Assembly (NCBI RefSeq): GCF_031143425.1
Contig: NC_090450.1
Coordinates: 170,609,272-170,673,271, forward strand
DNA from: Pleurodeles waltl
Taxonomy: Eukaryota; Chordata; Amphibia; Caudata; Salamandridae
Direction: 5' to 3'
Length of the DNA stretch: 64,000 nucleotides
Below, in pieces: positions 22,740-33,355 of this stretch. The translations under genes were made by a program, and so were the position numbers. Every line of letters starts with the position of its first letter. Within the stretch, counting starts at the first letter, position 1. The notes beneath the pieces are model-generated. The model was not told where the DNA came from. It worked only from the letters and a program-made list of their open reading frames with translations, and searched no databases.

Positions 22740-24156
22740 CCCCATTTAATTTAATCACAGGATTATAATCACATACAGTCGAATGCACTCTCCAGCAACC
22801 ACTCTAAACCTAAAATACCACTTGGAGACACTGTTCTGACATGGAAAAATTTGTATTGTGTCACCCCTTTCCTGACTCAGAACAGACCTGAACCATGTCA
22901 ATGCCACACTAGTGAACCCTGGATGCAAGGCTTTCATGCACTGGCCTAAACGTCTTAAAAATAAATCAATTATCCTCAGCACAGCCTTGGTTCAACCACT
23001 ACCTGAATGAAGAAAGGGGGGGGACTCAGACACACCAAGAGGCTCTGGAGACAGGACCCTCTGCCCAGCACCTAGAACAGCTCAGTGAACGAAGAAACAC
23101 CTACATTAAACGTATACGGATTAACAAAGCAGAATTGTTTATACAATGCCAGAAACTAGCTGGGCAAACTGTTTGAGATCATCAATCACCAATCCAGGTC
23201 CAACAACATCACAAGTATCTATATTGTTCCCTAAAAATAACTGCCATGCGTTCTCTGCCTTCTTCAATGAGAAACTAGGAAAAATTGAATACTCAATGGC
23301 AATGGACATTGTAAAGTGCCATGATCTGCGTCCATATGCCCACCATTCCCAGTGGGAATTTACTAACAGTGAGAGGACACATACATGCATATTTCCCACC
23401 ACGACCAAAAACAAGGCCACTTGGAGTGATTTCAAAACCCTAAGCGAAGTCAAAATATATAAAACTACATTGTCAATGAAACCTACCTCACATTTTGGTG
23501 ATCCCATGCTTTAAAAAAATCATGAACGACTTAGGCCCGTTTCTCTCCTCTGTTTGGATAAGGATAGTGAACTCATCTCTAACACAAGGCAAAATCACAG
23601 ACTCATAAAAACTGGGCAAGTGACACCTCAACTGCAAAACCTGGTGCTGACACAAATGACTTAAAAAACTTTGGCCCGGTATTTAATATCACGTCCCTTG
23701 CACAGCTTTTAGCAAAATGTGTTCATAACCAACTATGCCAACACATTAACAAATTCAACCTGCTGGACGAGTTCCAAGTGGGGTTCAGACCCCAGCATGC
23801 ACTGAGACAGCCATTCTCTACATTATGGATGACACACTCAAAATCTTTGGCCAGAATGACTCATGCCTACTGATCCTTCTCGACCTGTCCTCAGCATTCA
23901 ACACAGTCAGTCACAACAGACTATTGGAACACATATTGGAAATGTCTGGAACTGTGCTTCATTGGTTCACCTCTTTTCTCCATAATCAATAAGAACAAAT
24001 TAAAATAGGTGACTCACCTTCAAACCCATCCCAGGTCATTCTTGGACTACCACAATGATTCACCCCTATCCCCCACTCTGTTCCACCTATACATGGAAAC
24101 GCTAACAGAGACCGTGAAACAAGCGTATCTTATCACACTCAGCTCTACTTAAAGAT
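22740..24156 (+). pseudogene. CR1/L2-like LINE, 5' portion (linker and RT), interrupted at 24156
   Basis: A single-protein LINE that reads from the endonuclease-RT linker into the RT. The linker shows CHAFSAFFNEKLGKIEYSM near 23245 and a decayed W..FK..S...I.K block near 23420. The RT shows LLDEFQVGFRPQHA (about 23760) and SCLLILLDLSSAFNTVSHNR (about 23865), then a GLPQ...P..F motif near 24045 and the beginning of the TQLYL block at 24138. Stops and frame changes are frequent. The reading resumes at 31554 beyond Harbinger H2. The 5' limit is approximate because the endonuclease is not recognisable. Confidence 0.75.
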
Positions 24157-24159
24157 TTA

Positions 24160-24486
24160 GGTGGTCATTATGACATTGTTAGTGACTGTTAAAGTGGCGG
24201 TAATACCGCCAATAGGCTGGTGGTAATTGCTGCCAAATTATGACCATGGCGGTGATAACTCCCGTAGACAGCCAATGTACCACACCAACCGCCAGGGCGT
24301 TAACACCACTGACCACGGCGGTAGCCACCTACAGCCAGGCGGAATCCAAGGTACCGCCTACCATATTATGACATAGCAAACCGGCAGGATTTCCGGGGCG
24401 GTACCAACACCATCAAAGCCTAGCGGAAACACAGTACAGAAAATTAAAGAATCACCATCAGGGACACAGAGAAGACGACTGCCGCC
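24160..24486. repeat. H2 left subterminal palindromes
   Basis: Dense short palindromes built on GCGG/CCGC, for example GGCGGTAATACCGCC, ATGGCGGTGATAAC, CACGGCGGTAGCC and AGGTACCGCC. Comparable motifs lie at the right end (31190-31450). These are candidate sites for the SANT-like proteins, by analogy with other Harbingers. Confidence 0.65.
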
Positions 24487-24969
24487 ATGGAAATGGAAGT
24501 ACAAGGCTTCCTGATGTTCTTCTACGCCATGCTCCACTTGGAACACCAACGCCGACGAAGACGACGGCGGTGAGTACAGCCGCCTAGCACACAAGGCAGG
24601 GAGGGAGGAAAAGGAGAGTGGCACACACACGCACAACACACACCATTCACACACCCACCATATAACACAACCAGCTGCAGAGGAAAAACAATGTCACAGG
24701 ACACACGTCGTAATAATGCAAGGACAACAGTTAGCCAGTGCTGATATTGTAATTGTATGCCAACAGCCACCATATTGCCCATATGACAAAAAGTACTTGA
24801 TTCACTGTTCCGAAAGGGTCAATGGCCAGTCCAAAGTACAAAAGGCCCACATGGCTACAGTCCAAGGCCCAACTCGTTCCCTGACGTAATCCGCACTACA
24901 CTGTGCAGGGGCATCACATTGTGAATGGCCAGGCACCTCAGGGGGAAGGAGGGTGGGGGGCACCTCAGC

Positions 24970-25170
24970 TGAAGTGGGGGACCTGCCCACTGGTTCTGGA
25001 GGGGGCTCCATGCCCATTATCCTTTGCTGGGGAGTGCAAGGTCACAGTCTCTGAGGTGGGGAACTTGCCCAATGGTTCTGGAGGGGGCTCCATGCCCATT
25101 ATCCTTTGCAGGGGAGTGTAGGGTCACAGTCTCTGAGGTGGGGAGCTTGCCCACCGGTTCTGGAGGGGGC
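24970..25170. repeat. about 81-bp tandem repeat
   Basis: Two and a half units of a segment containing TTCTGGAGGGGGCTCC and CATGCCCATTATCCTTTGC, recurring at about 24981, 25063 and 25145. It lies downstream of gene a, near its 3' end. Confidence 0.7.
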
Positions 25171-25229
25171 TCCGTGTACAAAAGTCCCTGGAGGGTGGCC
25201 TACATGCCCTCTGCTGGTGGTGTGTCCCA

Positions 25230-25370
25230 GATGGAGGTGAGGGCTGCGGTGTCCCAGCTGGAGGTGTCCAACTGGAGGTGAGGGCTGCTATTTTCCAGCT
25301 GGAGGTGAGGGCTGCTGTGTCCCAACTGGAGGTGAGGGCTGCTGTGCCCCAACTGGAGGTGAGGGCTCCT
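25230..25370. repeat. 27-bp tandem repeat
   Basis: About four to five units of GGAGGTGAGGGCTGCTGTGT followed by CCCAACT, with point differences. In one minus frame it encodes a repeated nine-residue SPHLQLGHS. Confidence 0.75.
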
Positions 25371-25404
25371 TGCCCACTGTTGTTGGAGGGGGCCTCTTGC
25401 CTCT

Positions 25405-25615
25405 CTTAGTTGGTGGAGTGGGAACCTTCCCTTTCCTGGGTGTTTTAGTGGGGTCCTTCCCTCTCTTGGGTGGTGGAGTAGGATCCTTAACCTCTCGTGT
25501 GGTGGAGTGGGATCCTTCCCTCTCTTGGGTGGTTGAGTGGGATTCTTCCCTCTCTTGGGTGGTATAGTGGGATCCTTCCCTCTCTTGGGTTGTGGAGTGG
25601 GATCCTTTCCTGCCT
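25405..25615. repeat. 30-bp tandem repeat encoding a decapeptide
   Basis: About seven units of GGTGGAGTGGGATCCTTCCC then TCTCTTGGGT. On the minus strand each unit reads as a basic decapeptide of the type PPKRGKDPTT. It could extend the Pro-rich C-terminus of gene a or lie in its 3' UTR. Confidence 0.75.
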
Positions 25616-25693
25616 CCACGACTAAGAGGTGCCTCCACTGTCCCCATGGACTGTTTGGCTGAGGTGCTGGGCTGGGTCACTGTGACCCTGCTG

Positions 25694-27304
25694 TTACAGG
25701 CAGGATGTGGGGAGAGGTAAGAGGTCAAGTTGGGCAAGGAAAAGCTTCTTAGGGACGATGGGGTGGGATGAGGGAGGATGGATGGGAGTGGAAGTTGAGG
25801 GAGTGGTTGTTGGAGGTGTATGTCTGCTGACGTAGGGTGCAGGTTCATAGGCAGTGTGCTGATGTGAGGTGGATGGCTGTTTGTGTGCATGCTTGTCTGT
25901 ATGTGTGCATGGGATGGGTTGGGGTTGAGGGGATTGGGACTGGGAAGTGGCAGTTGGAGGGGAGATGGTAGGAACAGGGACAATGGCTGCCATCAGAGAG
26001 GAGGCCAGAGCCTGGAACGATCTCTGTTTGGCCACCAATACACTGTGAATGCACTCCAGGAATGCACTGCATTGCTGCATCTGGGATACTAGCCCCTGGA
26101 TGACATTCTCAATGATTGACTGCCCTATAGAGATGGATCTCAGGAGGTCAATGGCCTCCTCACTCCGGGCAGCAGGGCTGTCTGGGGCAAGGTCTGAAGT
26201 GCCAGGGGCGAGGGAGATGCCCACCCTTCTGGGTGAGCGGGCATGCGCAACTCGGTGAGGGGCTACTGGGAGGGTGGTGCTGGTACAGGGGGTGGTGGCT
26301 GTACCTGTATTTGGGGTGGTTCCAGAGGTGTCCGCCACCACCAGGGAGCTTCCATCGGAGGAGCTATCCGAGTCAGTGTTGTTGCCTCCTGTCTCTGCCG
26401 TGGTGCTCCCCTTGCCCTCCGTCCCACTGGTCCCTCGGTGTTGGTGGACCTTGCCTCCTGGGTCCTGTGGGATGCAGCACCCTCTGTCGTCGGAGCCCCT
26501 GCTCCCCCGCCAGATGATGCTAATGCACACATGGACAGGATGACAGAAGTAAAAAGGGGGGGAGAGAGAAAAGGAGCACTGGGTCAAATACAGCACCACC
26601 TCAGATGGCATACACATTACCGTCACACACAGGGATCAGGACTGAGCACCATGCATCACACTGGCATTACATTTGCTAGGTACCACAGCAAGATGTGAGC
26701 AAAACACCACCAAATGCACCCCTCCTGGGAGTCACAAAGCCCTCTCTGACATGGAATGCAACCTTGCTAGGTTACCAGATTTAGCAATACACCATTATCC
26801 TTGAGCTGGATCATGCAGAGTTCTCTGATCTGGCATTAAGGGGCATCCACTAGCTGACACCCACCACCAGGTTCCCATGCACCTACCAATCATAGTTGTA
26901 ACGTACCCTGTACGCACCCCCTTGTGGCTGCTGTGGCATGTCACAATCCCTTCTCCTGATGGGCGCTGACCTGCAAAGGAAACACAGACAGGAGGTTACC
27001 ATTAAACAGACAATCCAGCCTGTTACACGTATGGCCCACAAATCCCCTTCCATCCCCATTGGCATACACATCACCCAGCACTCACCATGTACACCACCAC
27101 CAGACATACGAGCCCCCCCAAATGACACGATGCTTGCACACACATCTCCAAGCAACCTTGTCACATGCCTCGTGCCCAAGGTGTAATCACCTGTTGGTTT
27201 GGAGGCCCACACAGCAGCCCATACTGGGATAGGCCCCCATCTACCAAGCACTCCAACTCCTCTGAAGTGAAGGCAGGGGCCCTTTCCCCAGTCACATGGG
27301 CCAT
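25694..27304 (-). pseudogene. H2 gene a: SANT-like protein nested in the transposase intron, damaged
   Basis: Exon 1 is 27191-27304 (38 codons): MAHVTGERAPAFTSEELECL..., donor CAACAG|GTGATT. Exon 2 is 26918-26970 after TTTGCAG. Exon 3 starts at 26519 after GCATTAG and runs to about 25694. Compared with H3, exon 2 lacks 219 bp that encode the SANT core (AIAREVRTMGVY ... CRKWWEDLRCW); the loss joins CATGCCA to CAGCAGCCACAAGG in frame. A TGA sits in exon 2, and exon 3 has a frameshift near 26430. Exon 3 encodes a Ser/Thr-rich stretch, the motif ARSPRRVGISLAPGTS, an amphipathic block (SFQALASSLMAAI), and a Pro/Thr/His-rich tail. I do not recognise this protein outside these elements. DNA binding is inferred from the SANT core in H3. 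Confidence 0.7.
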
Positions 27305-29379
27305 GACAGGATCCAGACACAGGTCACAGCAGCATACGCAGTGTAGGTGTTGTCCTGTGCAAAGTCAGGAAACAAGTGAGGTTATAGGCAGAAAATGGCA
27401 GTCACGTACGCGGCGGTGTACACCATCACCGCCGCCGGTGATCCCCATTGGGCACTGTACTCCATAGAGCCCCATGTTATCCAATGAGGAATAGCACGGT
27501 GGTGCAAGACCGCCTTCCGCCGTGATGCCCAACGCTGGCAGAGTTAGCTCACTTCCACCTGTCCCTACATACAGGAAAGGCGGTTGCCATTTTATGGTGG
27601 TGGACAATATTCTGATAATCGAGAACTGCGTCATAAATATAATTTGCACATATATTGCCATTACCAATGTCCCATCACGTTACTGCTCTATTTACACTGA
27701 GGTGGTGGTTCCATTGTTCAAATTGTGACAGCCTACTCACTCTTGTGCCCCTTATATACCTACCACTGCAGAGGAATCGGAGGAGGAGGCAAGACCCCTT
27801 GTATAGATCCCTTGTGGACTTGGTTACACTGGAAGACAGGCACATAATACTCACCTATAGGCTGGACAGAGCCACAATCACAGAGCTGTGTGCTCAATTA
27901 GAGCCTGATCTGATATCTGCTATCCATCATCCCACTGGGATTCCCCCCTCTTGTGCAGGTTCTATCTGTGCTCCATTTCCTGGCAACTGGCTCTTTCCAA
28001 GTGACAATGGGCTTGGCAGCAGGAATGTCACAGCCAATGTTCTCAATCGTGTTGGCCAGGGTTGTGTCTGCCCTGGTAAAACACATGTGCAGCTACATTG
28101 GTTTCCCCCAGGTGGAAGATTTGGCAACTGTGAAGGCTGGATTCTATGCAATGGGACATATACCCAACATTATTGGAGCGTTTTACAGTACACATGGTGC
28201 ATATGTCCCCCCCCACCAGAATGAACAAATGTTCAGGAATCAGAAGAGTTTCCACTCACGCAATGTGCAAATGGTGTGCCTGACTGACCAGTACATCTCC
28301 CACGTCACTGCCAAGTATCCTGGGCCGGTGCATGACTCCTTCGTCCTGAGGAATAGCAGCATCCCAAATGTGATGGCACAACTGCAGAGGCACAGGGTGT
28401 GGCTAATTGGTGAGCCTGACTCCCCACCCAGTGTATGTCAGTGTATGCCTTCTGGTGTTGACCATATACCATTGTGTAAGGCTAATGTTTGTCCCTCAAT
28501 ACTTGCAGGTGACTCTGGCTACCCAAACCTATTGTGGCTCCTGACCCCTGTGAGGAATGCCAGGACAGGGGCTGAGAATAGTTATAATAATGCACATGGG
28601 AGAACAGGAGAATTACTGAAAGGACCTTCAGCCTCCTAAAGGGCAGGTTCAGATGCCTCCATCTGACAGATGGATCCCTGAGCTACTCACCAGAGAAGGT
28701 CTGCCAGATAGTAGTGGCATGCTGCATGTTGCACAACCTTGCCCTCAGACAACATGTGCCTTATCTGCAGGAAGTGGAGACTGGAAATGCCCCTGTGGCA
28801 GCAGTGGACCCTGAGGACAATGAGGATGAGGAGGCAGAGGATGAGGATGCGGACAACAGAACATCAGTTATACGTCAATCCTTCCAATGACACACAGGTG
28901 AGACAGTGGAACTCACCATTCCTCTGAATAATTATGTTTTCTGCGTGGTTGTAGCAGGATTGCATTCACTTCCTTTGCTGCATTTCTACTTATTGTCTCC
29001 TATGGCTTCTCATTTTGCAGATGTTGGTGATATGACAACGGTGTACCGATGTGATGACTACAGACAGATACAGGTCATAAAATGTATGCTATCACAGTGT
29101 TCAGATCATTTGCACATGATGTGACTGTTTCCATATATGCACATTTTCATCACATAAAACACTTTCACGTAGGTTGTGTTCAAGGATGTTTATTGTATTG
29201 TAAATTATTGACGTAAAAGTGCAATGGAATGGGGTGATGGTTGAGGAAAGTCCAGGGTATTGTTCCAGTCTGTTTGTAGCACTGGTCCAGTGTCCAAGGG
29301 GCTATAGGAAGGGGAGCAATGGCAGTTTAAAGTGGACAAGGTGACACAGTGGAACACAAGGGGGACATTCAGGAGGGTC

Positions 29380-30918
29380 TCATTTCCTGGCAGTGGTCTT
29401 GGTCTTGTCAGTTGTCTCTGGCTTCTGCCTGGGTCGCAGGGAACATTTGCGGGGTGGTTCACCTTCTGCAGGAGGAGGGGTGCTGGTGGCCTGTGGGTCC
29501 TGTGGCAGGGCCTCCTGCCCACTAGCTGCAGCAGAAGTAGTGGGCTGGTCAGTAGACTGACTAGTGGTAGGGGCCCGCTGGTGTGCTGTCCATTCCCTCA
29601 TGATGTTGGCCATATCTGCCAGCACCCCTGCTATGGAGACCATGGTGGTGTTGAGGGCCTGCAAATCCTCCCTGATCTCCTGATGGTTTACCTCCTGCAG
29701 CCGCTTGTTCTCCTGCATGTTGGTAAGGATCTGGACCATCTTGTCCTGAGATTGTTGGTAAGCCCCCAGGACATTGGTGAGTACCTCCTGGAGAGTCGGT
29801 TCCCTGGGCCTGTCCTCCCCCTGGCGCACAGCTTTCCTCCCGGGGCCCCTGTTCCACTGTGCCTCTGTCCCTTGAACTGTGTGCCCACTGCCGTTGACCC
29901 CAGGTCCCTGATTGTCTTGGGGGTGAGGTATGGACTGGGGTCCCTGTACAGGTGGGCACACTGCTGATTGATGTGTCCTGGGGACAGAGGTGTGGGGAAG
30001 TTGGGTGGGCGCTGTGGTGTTGGATACTGATGGAGGAGGATCTGTGTTGGACTGTGAGTGGGCTGAGGTGGCCAGCTGACCAGTGATCCCTGAGGGACCA
30101 GGTAGTTCTTCCAGATCCTGAAGTCCAGAGTTACTGTCATCACTGGAGCCATCTTCTATTGGGGGACTGGTTAGTCGTGGCACCCCCTCGCCGCTGAGAT
30201 TGGCTGGGGCACCTGTGGAGATGTAAGTGATGTGTTATACTTCATGTCTGTGACATATTGTACATCCCTTGCTTCTCCTCTATTGATGCTGTTGCCCTGC
30301 CACCTTTGTGTATGGTGATGTATTGTGGGATTGTTAGTTCTCCCTGCTGTGCATGCTTTGGTGATGGGTGTCCATGCAGAGCTGGGAGGGCTGTCCATGC
30401 ATTGGTATAGCATGCAGGCCATGGCATTAGAGTTAGTCAGATGTGTAGGTGTAGTGAGTGGGATGGAGTGGAGTGATGGGAGTGAGGGTGAGGGGGTGAG
30501 ATGGCATGCAGGTATGGGGGGTGATAAGTAGTAAATCTTGACTCACCAGTGTCCAGTTCTCCAGCAACTCCAGTGAGTCCCTCAGGATGCAGTATTGCCA
30601 AGACTTGCTCCTCCCATGCTGTGGGGGAGGAGGAGATGGTCCACCGCCAGTCCTCTGAATGGCGAGCTGGTGCCTTGCTGCCATGTAGCGTACCTTCCCC
30701 CGTAGGTCATTCCACCTCCTCCTGATGTCGTCCCTTGTTCTTGGAGGCTATCCCACGGCGTTCACCCTGTCCACGATTCTCTGCCATAGCACCATCTTCC
30801 TGGCAATGGATATTTGCTGTACCTGTGCTCCAAACAGCTGTGGCTCTACCCTGACTATTTCCTCGACCATGACCTGCAACTCCTCATCAGTGAAACCTGG
30901 GTGCCTTAGTGGGGACAT
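29380..30918 (-). pseudogene. H2 gene c: Myb/SANT-like accessory protein, damaged
   Basis: Exon 1 is 30547-30918: MSPLRHPGFTDEELQVMVEE, a SANT domain with MVLWQRIVDRVNAVG and TRDDIRRRWNDLRGKVRYMA, then GGGP and a conserved ILHPEGLTG block in a shifted frame; donor ACACTG|GTGAGT. Exon 2 is 29380-30212 after ATCTCCACAG and is open: acidic DGSSDDSNSG, a Pro-rich linker, a coiled-coil-like region (LQEVLTNVLGAYQQSQDKMV onward) and a basic tail (TTDKTKTTARK). Lesions in exon 1 are one stop at about 30750 and a frameshift near 30630. It resembles the H1 partner in domain order and exon structure, so this is the standard Harbinger Myb-like gene. It is convergent with the transposase; the 3' ends are about 490 bp apart. 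Confidence 0.78.
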
Positions 30919-31189
30919 GAGTGTTGTGTGGTGTTTGTTTTGCAGAGGGTGTTAAGTGTGGGGTGCATGACGGATGGATGGGTGTTTGTGGTGTGTGTGT
31001 GTAGTTGTCTTATTGACCTTCGTGTTTGTCTGGTGGAGCTTTTTGGTATTCGTAAAGGGTGGTGTGTAATGTGGGTGTGTGTTTTATAATGCTGTTGCTC
31101 TGTGGGTGCGGTGTGTGTATGAGTGTTAGGTGTGTGTTTCTGGTATTGGCCAGTGTTGTATTGTTTTGTATTTGGGTGGCCATTCTGAG

Positions 31190-31479
31190 CGCGCCGGTGT
31201 GTACCGCCAATGGTTTACCACCACTGAATGTCCGCCGTGGTGATTCGTGTGTCAGAATTTGGTGGGCGTTGTTTTTTTGGCATAACAGTACAGGTGTTCA
31301 TACCGTCACTTTAGCAGTGACCTTTGGTCTGGCGGATTTGTGTATGTGTCAGTATTCTGTTGGTTTGGTTTGTGTGTGTGTCCTAATATGGCAAACTGAT
31401 ATTTGCCACCACGGCGTTATGTTGGCAGCCGTCACCGCGGCGGTAAGCGGCATTTACTGCCAATGTCATAATGAGGGCC
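31190..31479. repeat. H2 right subterminal palindromes and inverted end
   Basis: GCGG/CCGC-type palindromes (CACCGCGGCGGTAAGCGGC, GTCCGCCGTGGTG) run up to the terminal ACTGCCAATGTCATAATGAG. This is the mirror of the left end. Confidence 0.65.
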
Positions 31480-31482
31480 TTA

Positions 31483-31550
31483 GGGCCATATGTACGAACA
31501 CATTTTCCCATTGACACAGAATGGGAAAAACCCTTTGCTACATCTGGCCC
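31483..31550. mobile_element. 68-bp MITE of the H1 family, next to H2
   Basis: The whole element is nearly one hairpin. The left arm starts GGGCCATATGTACGAACACA and continues TTTTCCCATT; the right arm is its imperfect complement and ends TTTGCTACATCTGGCCC. It lies between TTA (31480-31482, shared with H2) and TTA (31551-31553). The last 15 bases match the H1 terminus. Confidence 0.85.
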
Positions 31551-31553
31551 TTA

Positions 31554-32545
31554 GTCCCTTAAAGATATCTTAAGACTAAATGATACACTGCTGAAAACCC
31601 AAAAATGGCTATCACAGAACCACCTCAAATTTAATGTACTAGAAACAGAATTCCTACTTATATTCCCACAACACAGGTCACCACCAGCCAAAGAATGGAT
31701 TACCCACCTTATTACCCTCAACTTTAAACCTGCTACCGTTGAATCAACAACTTCAGCAGGCGAGCACACATCAGCGCAGCCACAAGATCATCTTTTATCC
31801 AAATGAATCTCCACAGGAAAATAAAACCATATATACCACCTCCAGATTTCAAGATAGCAGTAGAGTTCCTAGTCATCTACAAACTAGAATAGGGGTGCGC
31901 TACCTTAACAGGCCTTCCGAAAACAAGAACAGCACCTCTTAAGGCAACCCTCAAAGCTCCAGCCCGATTGATTACAGAAGTGAGATATTTCAATCACATC
32001 AATCCCTCAAATATCTACACTGGCTCCCTTTCAAAGCCAAGATTCAGTAAAAGATATCCTGCTTGACCCACAAGCTCAAAATAACAGGAGGGGGCCACTC
32101 CTGTCCTGCTAGAACCTTCAAGATTTAGAAAAAAGACTACCTGCCACAGCACCTTCTCAGAGTCGGCCATAAAAATTGGGAACTCGCAGCGTCCAGAGAC
32201 ATGGGCAAACCCTTCATACTCTGCCTCTTAAGGAAGAAGTCAAAATGAGCTTATTTAATATATTCTTTTCATAAGATTCATACCTGACCAATCAGCCACA
32301 GGAGACCAAGGAAGGGTCAGCTAGGGGAAGCCATAAGCACTATATAAAGACTGCTAGGCTACTGCTAAGGGACAGTGTACATATAGTTTTTCTTATTTTT
32401 TTATTCCTTTTCCTTTGATTTTATTTTTCAGGTTGTTTGTCAGTGTTGTCACGAGAAAGTTTTTTCACTATGTTCAGCAGTCTGATGCTCTTGGGTCTTG
32501 TTCGCACTTCATAAAACTCTCTAAAAATAAAAATGAATAAATAAG
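31554..32545 (+). pseudogene. CR1/L2-like LINE, 3' portion (continues 22740-24156)
   Basis: Directly after the MITE the RT resumes: LKDILRLNDTLLKTQKWLSQ, then LKFNVLETEFLLIFP (the WL..N.LKLN..KTE..L block of CR1/L2 RT). The connection and C-terminal blocks are decayed; ESAIKIGN near 32170 is the typical WNSLP-like C-terminal motif. A 3' UTR ends in ATAAAAATGAATAAATAAG at about 32527-32545, a plausible LINE tail. Many stops are present. Confidence 0.75.
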
Positions 32546-33096
32546 TCATTCAACAAAACAATATAAAAGGAACTGTAAAACTCTATTTCTCATAGAAGAA
32601 ATTCAAAACCTGCAAGAAAACAACACTCTGCTGGACCCCCAAAAGAACAGCAAACTGAAAGAAACTAGAAACTACCTTAACAAGTAAGTTACAAATGTTA
32701 AACTAACTCAATAGAACTTAAACTAATTTAAAAATGTGAATGTATATACAATTAAACAAAGCCTCTGTTTTTTTGTTTGCTTTATTATTGTTTAGATACT
32801 AATTTACAACTGCAGCAATATCAAAGCACAGCACAATGATATATTAAACTCCACACTCAAACACCCGGATAAAAGCATGTTTAAAGTAAGTCAAATTAAG
32901 AAATGTATAAACCTCAAGTAACCCTTAAAAGTCAAAACTAAAACTAAAACCCCTCAACCCTAATGAGCCACCCAAACCTAAATATATCAAATATTAATAA
33001 AACCAACTGTTACCCTGACAGAAAACAAGACACCCAATACACATTTTCACTGCTTCAACTGAAAACTTTAAGAAATCCTATAATTACAATCTGCAA
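32546..33096. other. unclassified; possible N-terminal part of the MULE
   Basis: AT-rich sequence between the LINE tail and the L1 target site. A short reading near 32845-32925 (STLKHPDKSMFKVSQIKK) vaguely resembles the end of a FLYWCH-type zinc finger, which often precedes animal MULE transposases. This is a weak hint only. Confidence 0.3.
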
Positions 33097-33112
33097 CACA
33101 AATGTAAGTTTA
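33097..33112. repeat. L1 target-site duplication, left copy
   Basis: CACAAATGTAAGTTTA, identical to 39217-39232 on the other side of the full-length L1. Confidence 0.92.
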
Positions 33113-33355
33113 TAGCTCAAATCTGTTTATTGATTTCCAATAAAACATCGCATATAAACCACATCTCAGTGTGCCAGTAGGCTCATAGTTAGCTTACTTC
33201 ATGCGAAACAATAAGAAAAGAAAACAAGAAATATTAAATACAAAATACAACAGTATTTCCCCACGACTGGCTATTGGTGCAAAAATCAGACAATCTCAGG
33301 CTCCTTTACAATATAATCCTGGCCATGTGTGGACCTCCCCTTAAAAGTTCGCTCT

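Larger units (their letters stand above)
24487..28890 (+). pseudogene. H2 HARBI1-like transposase, three exons, inactivated
   Basis: Exon 1 (24487-24569, 83 nt) encodes MEMEVQGF... ending in a run of arginines, with donor CGGCG|GTGAGT. Exon 2 (27774-28409) starts NRRRRQDPLYRSLVDL after an AGAG acceptor, which keeps frame (phase 2). Exon 3 (28509-28890) follows a 99-nt intron (ATTG|GTGAGC ... TTGCAG|GTGACT) and restores LIGDSGYPN. Lesions: a 1-nt insertion in the C-run at about 27946-27951; the first catalytic aspartate is lost (expected GAIDGTH, here GAFYSTH, about 28170); and a frameshift near 28610. D2 (VHDSFVLRNS) and the E motif (ITERTFSLLKGRF, shifted frame) remain. The tail is acidic. 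Intron 1 is 3204 nt and contains gene a on the opposite strand. The start was chosen because H3 has an 83-nt exon with the same ends and the same phase. Confidence 0.8.
24160..31479. mobile_element. Harbinger transposon H2, three-gene type (7320 bp)
   Basis: Inverted ends: the left starts GGTGGTCATTATGACATTG; the right, read inward, starts GGCCCTCATTATGACATTGG. The element lies between TTA at 24157-24159 and TTA at 31480-31482, a perfect Harbinger target duplication. Both ends are crowded with GCGGT/ACCGC palindromes. It contains three genes: a transposase on the plus strand starting with a small exon at 24487 and resuming at 27774; gene a on the minus strand inside the transposase intron; and gene c on the minus strand, convergent with the transposase. 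All three are damaged. It is inserted in the RT of a CR1/L2-like LINE. H3 (49792-58239) has the same plan. Confidence 0.88.

Noticed and set aside
29332..29967. 211-codon plus-strand ORF
   Set aside because: Antisense shadow of exon 2 of gene c in H2; no domain.
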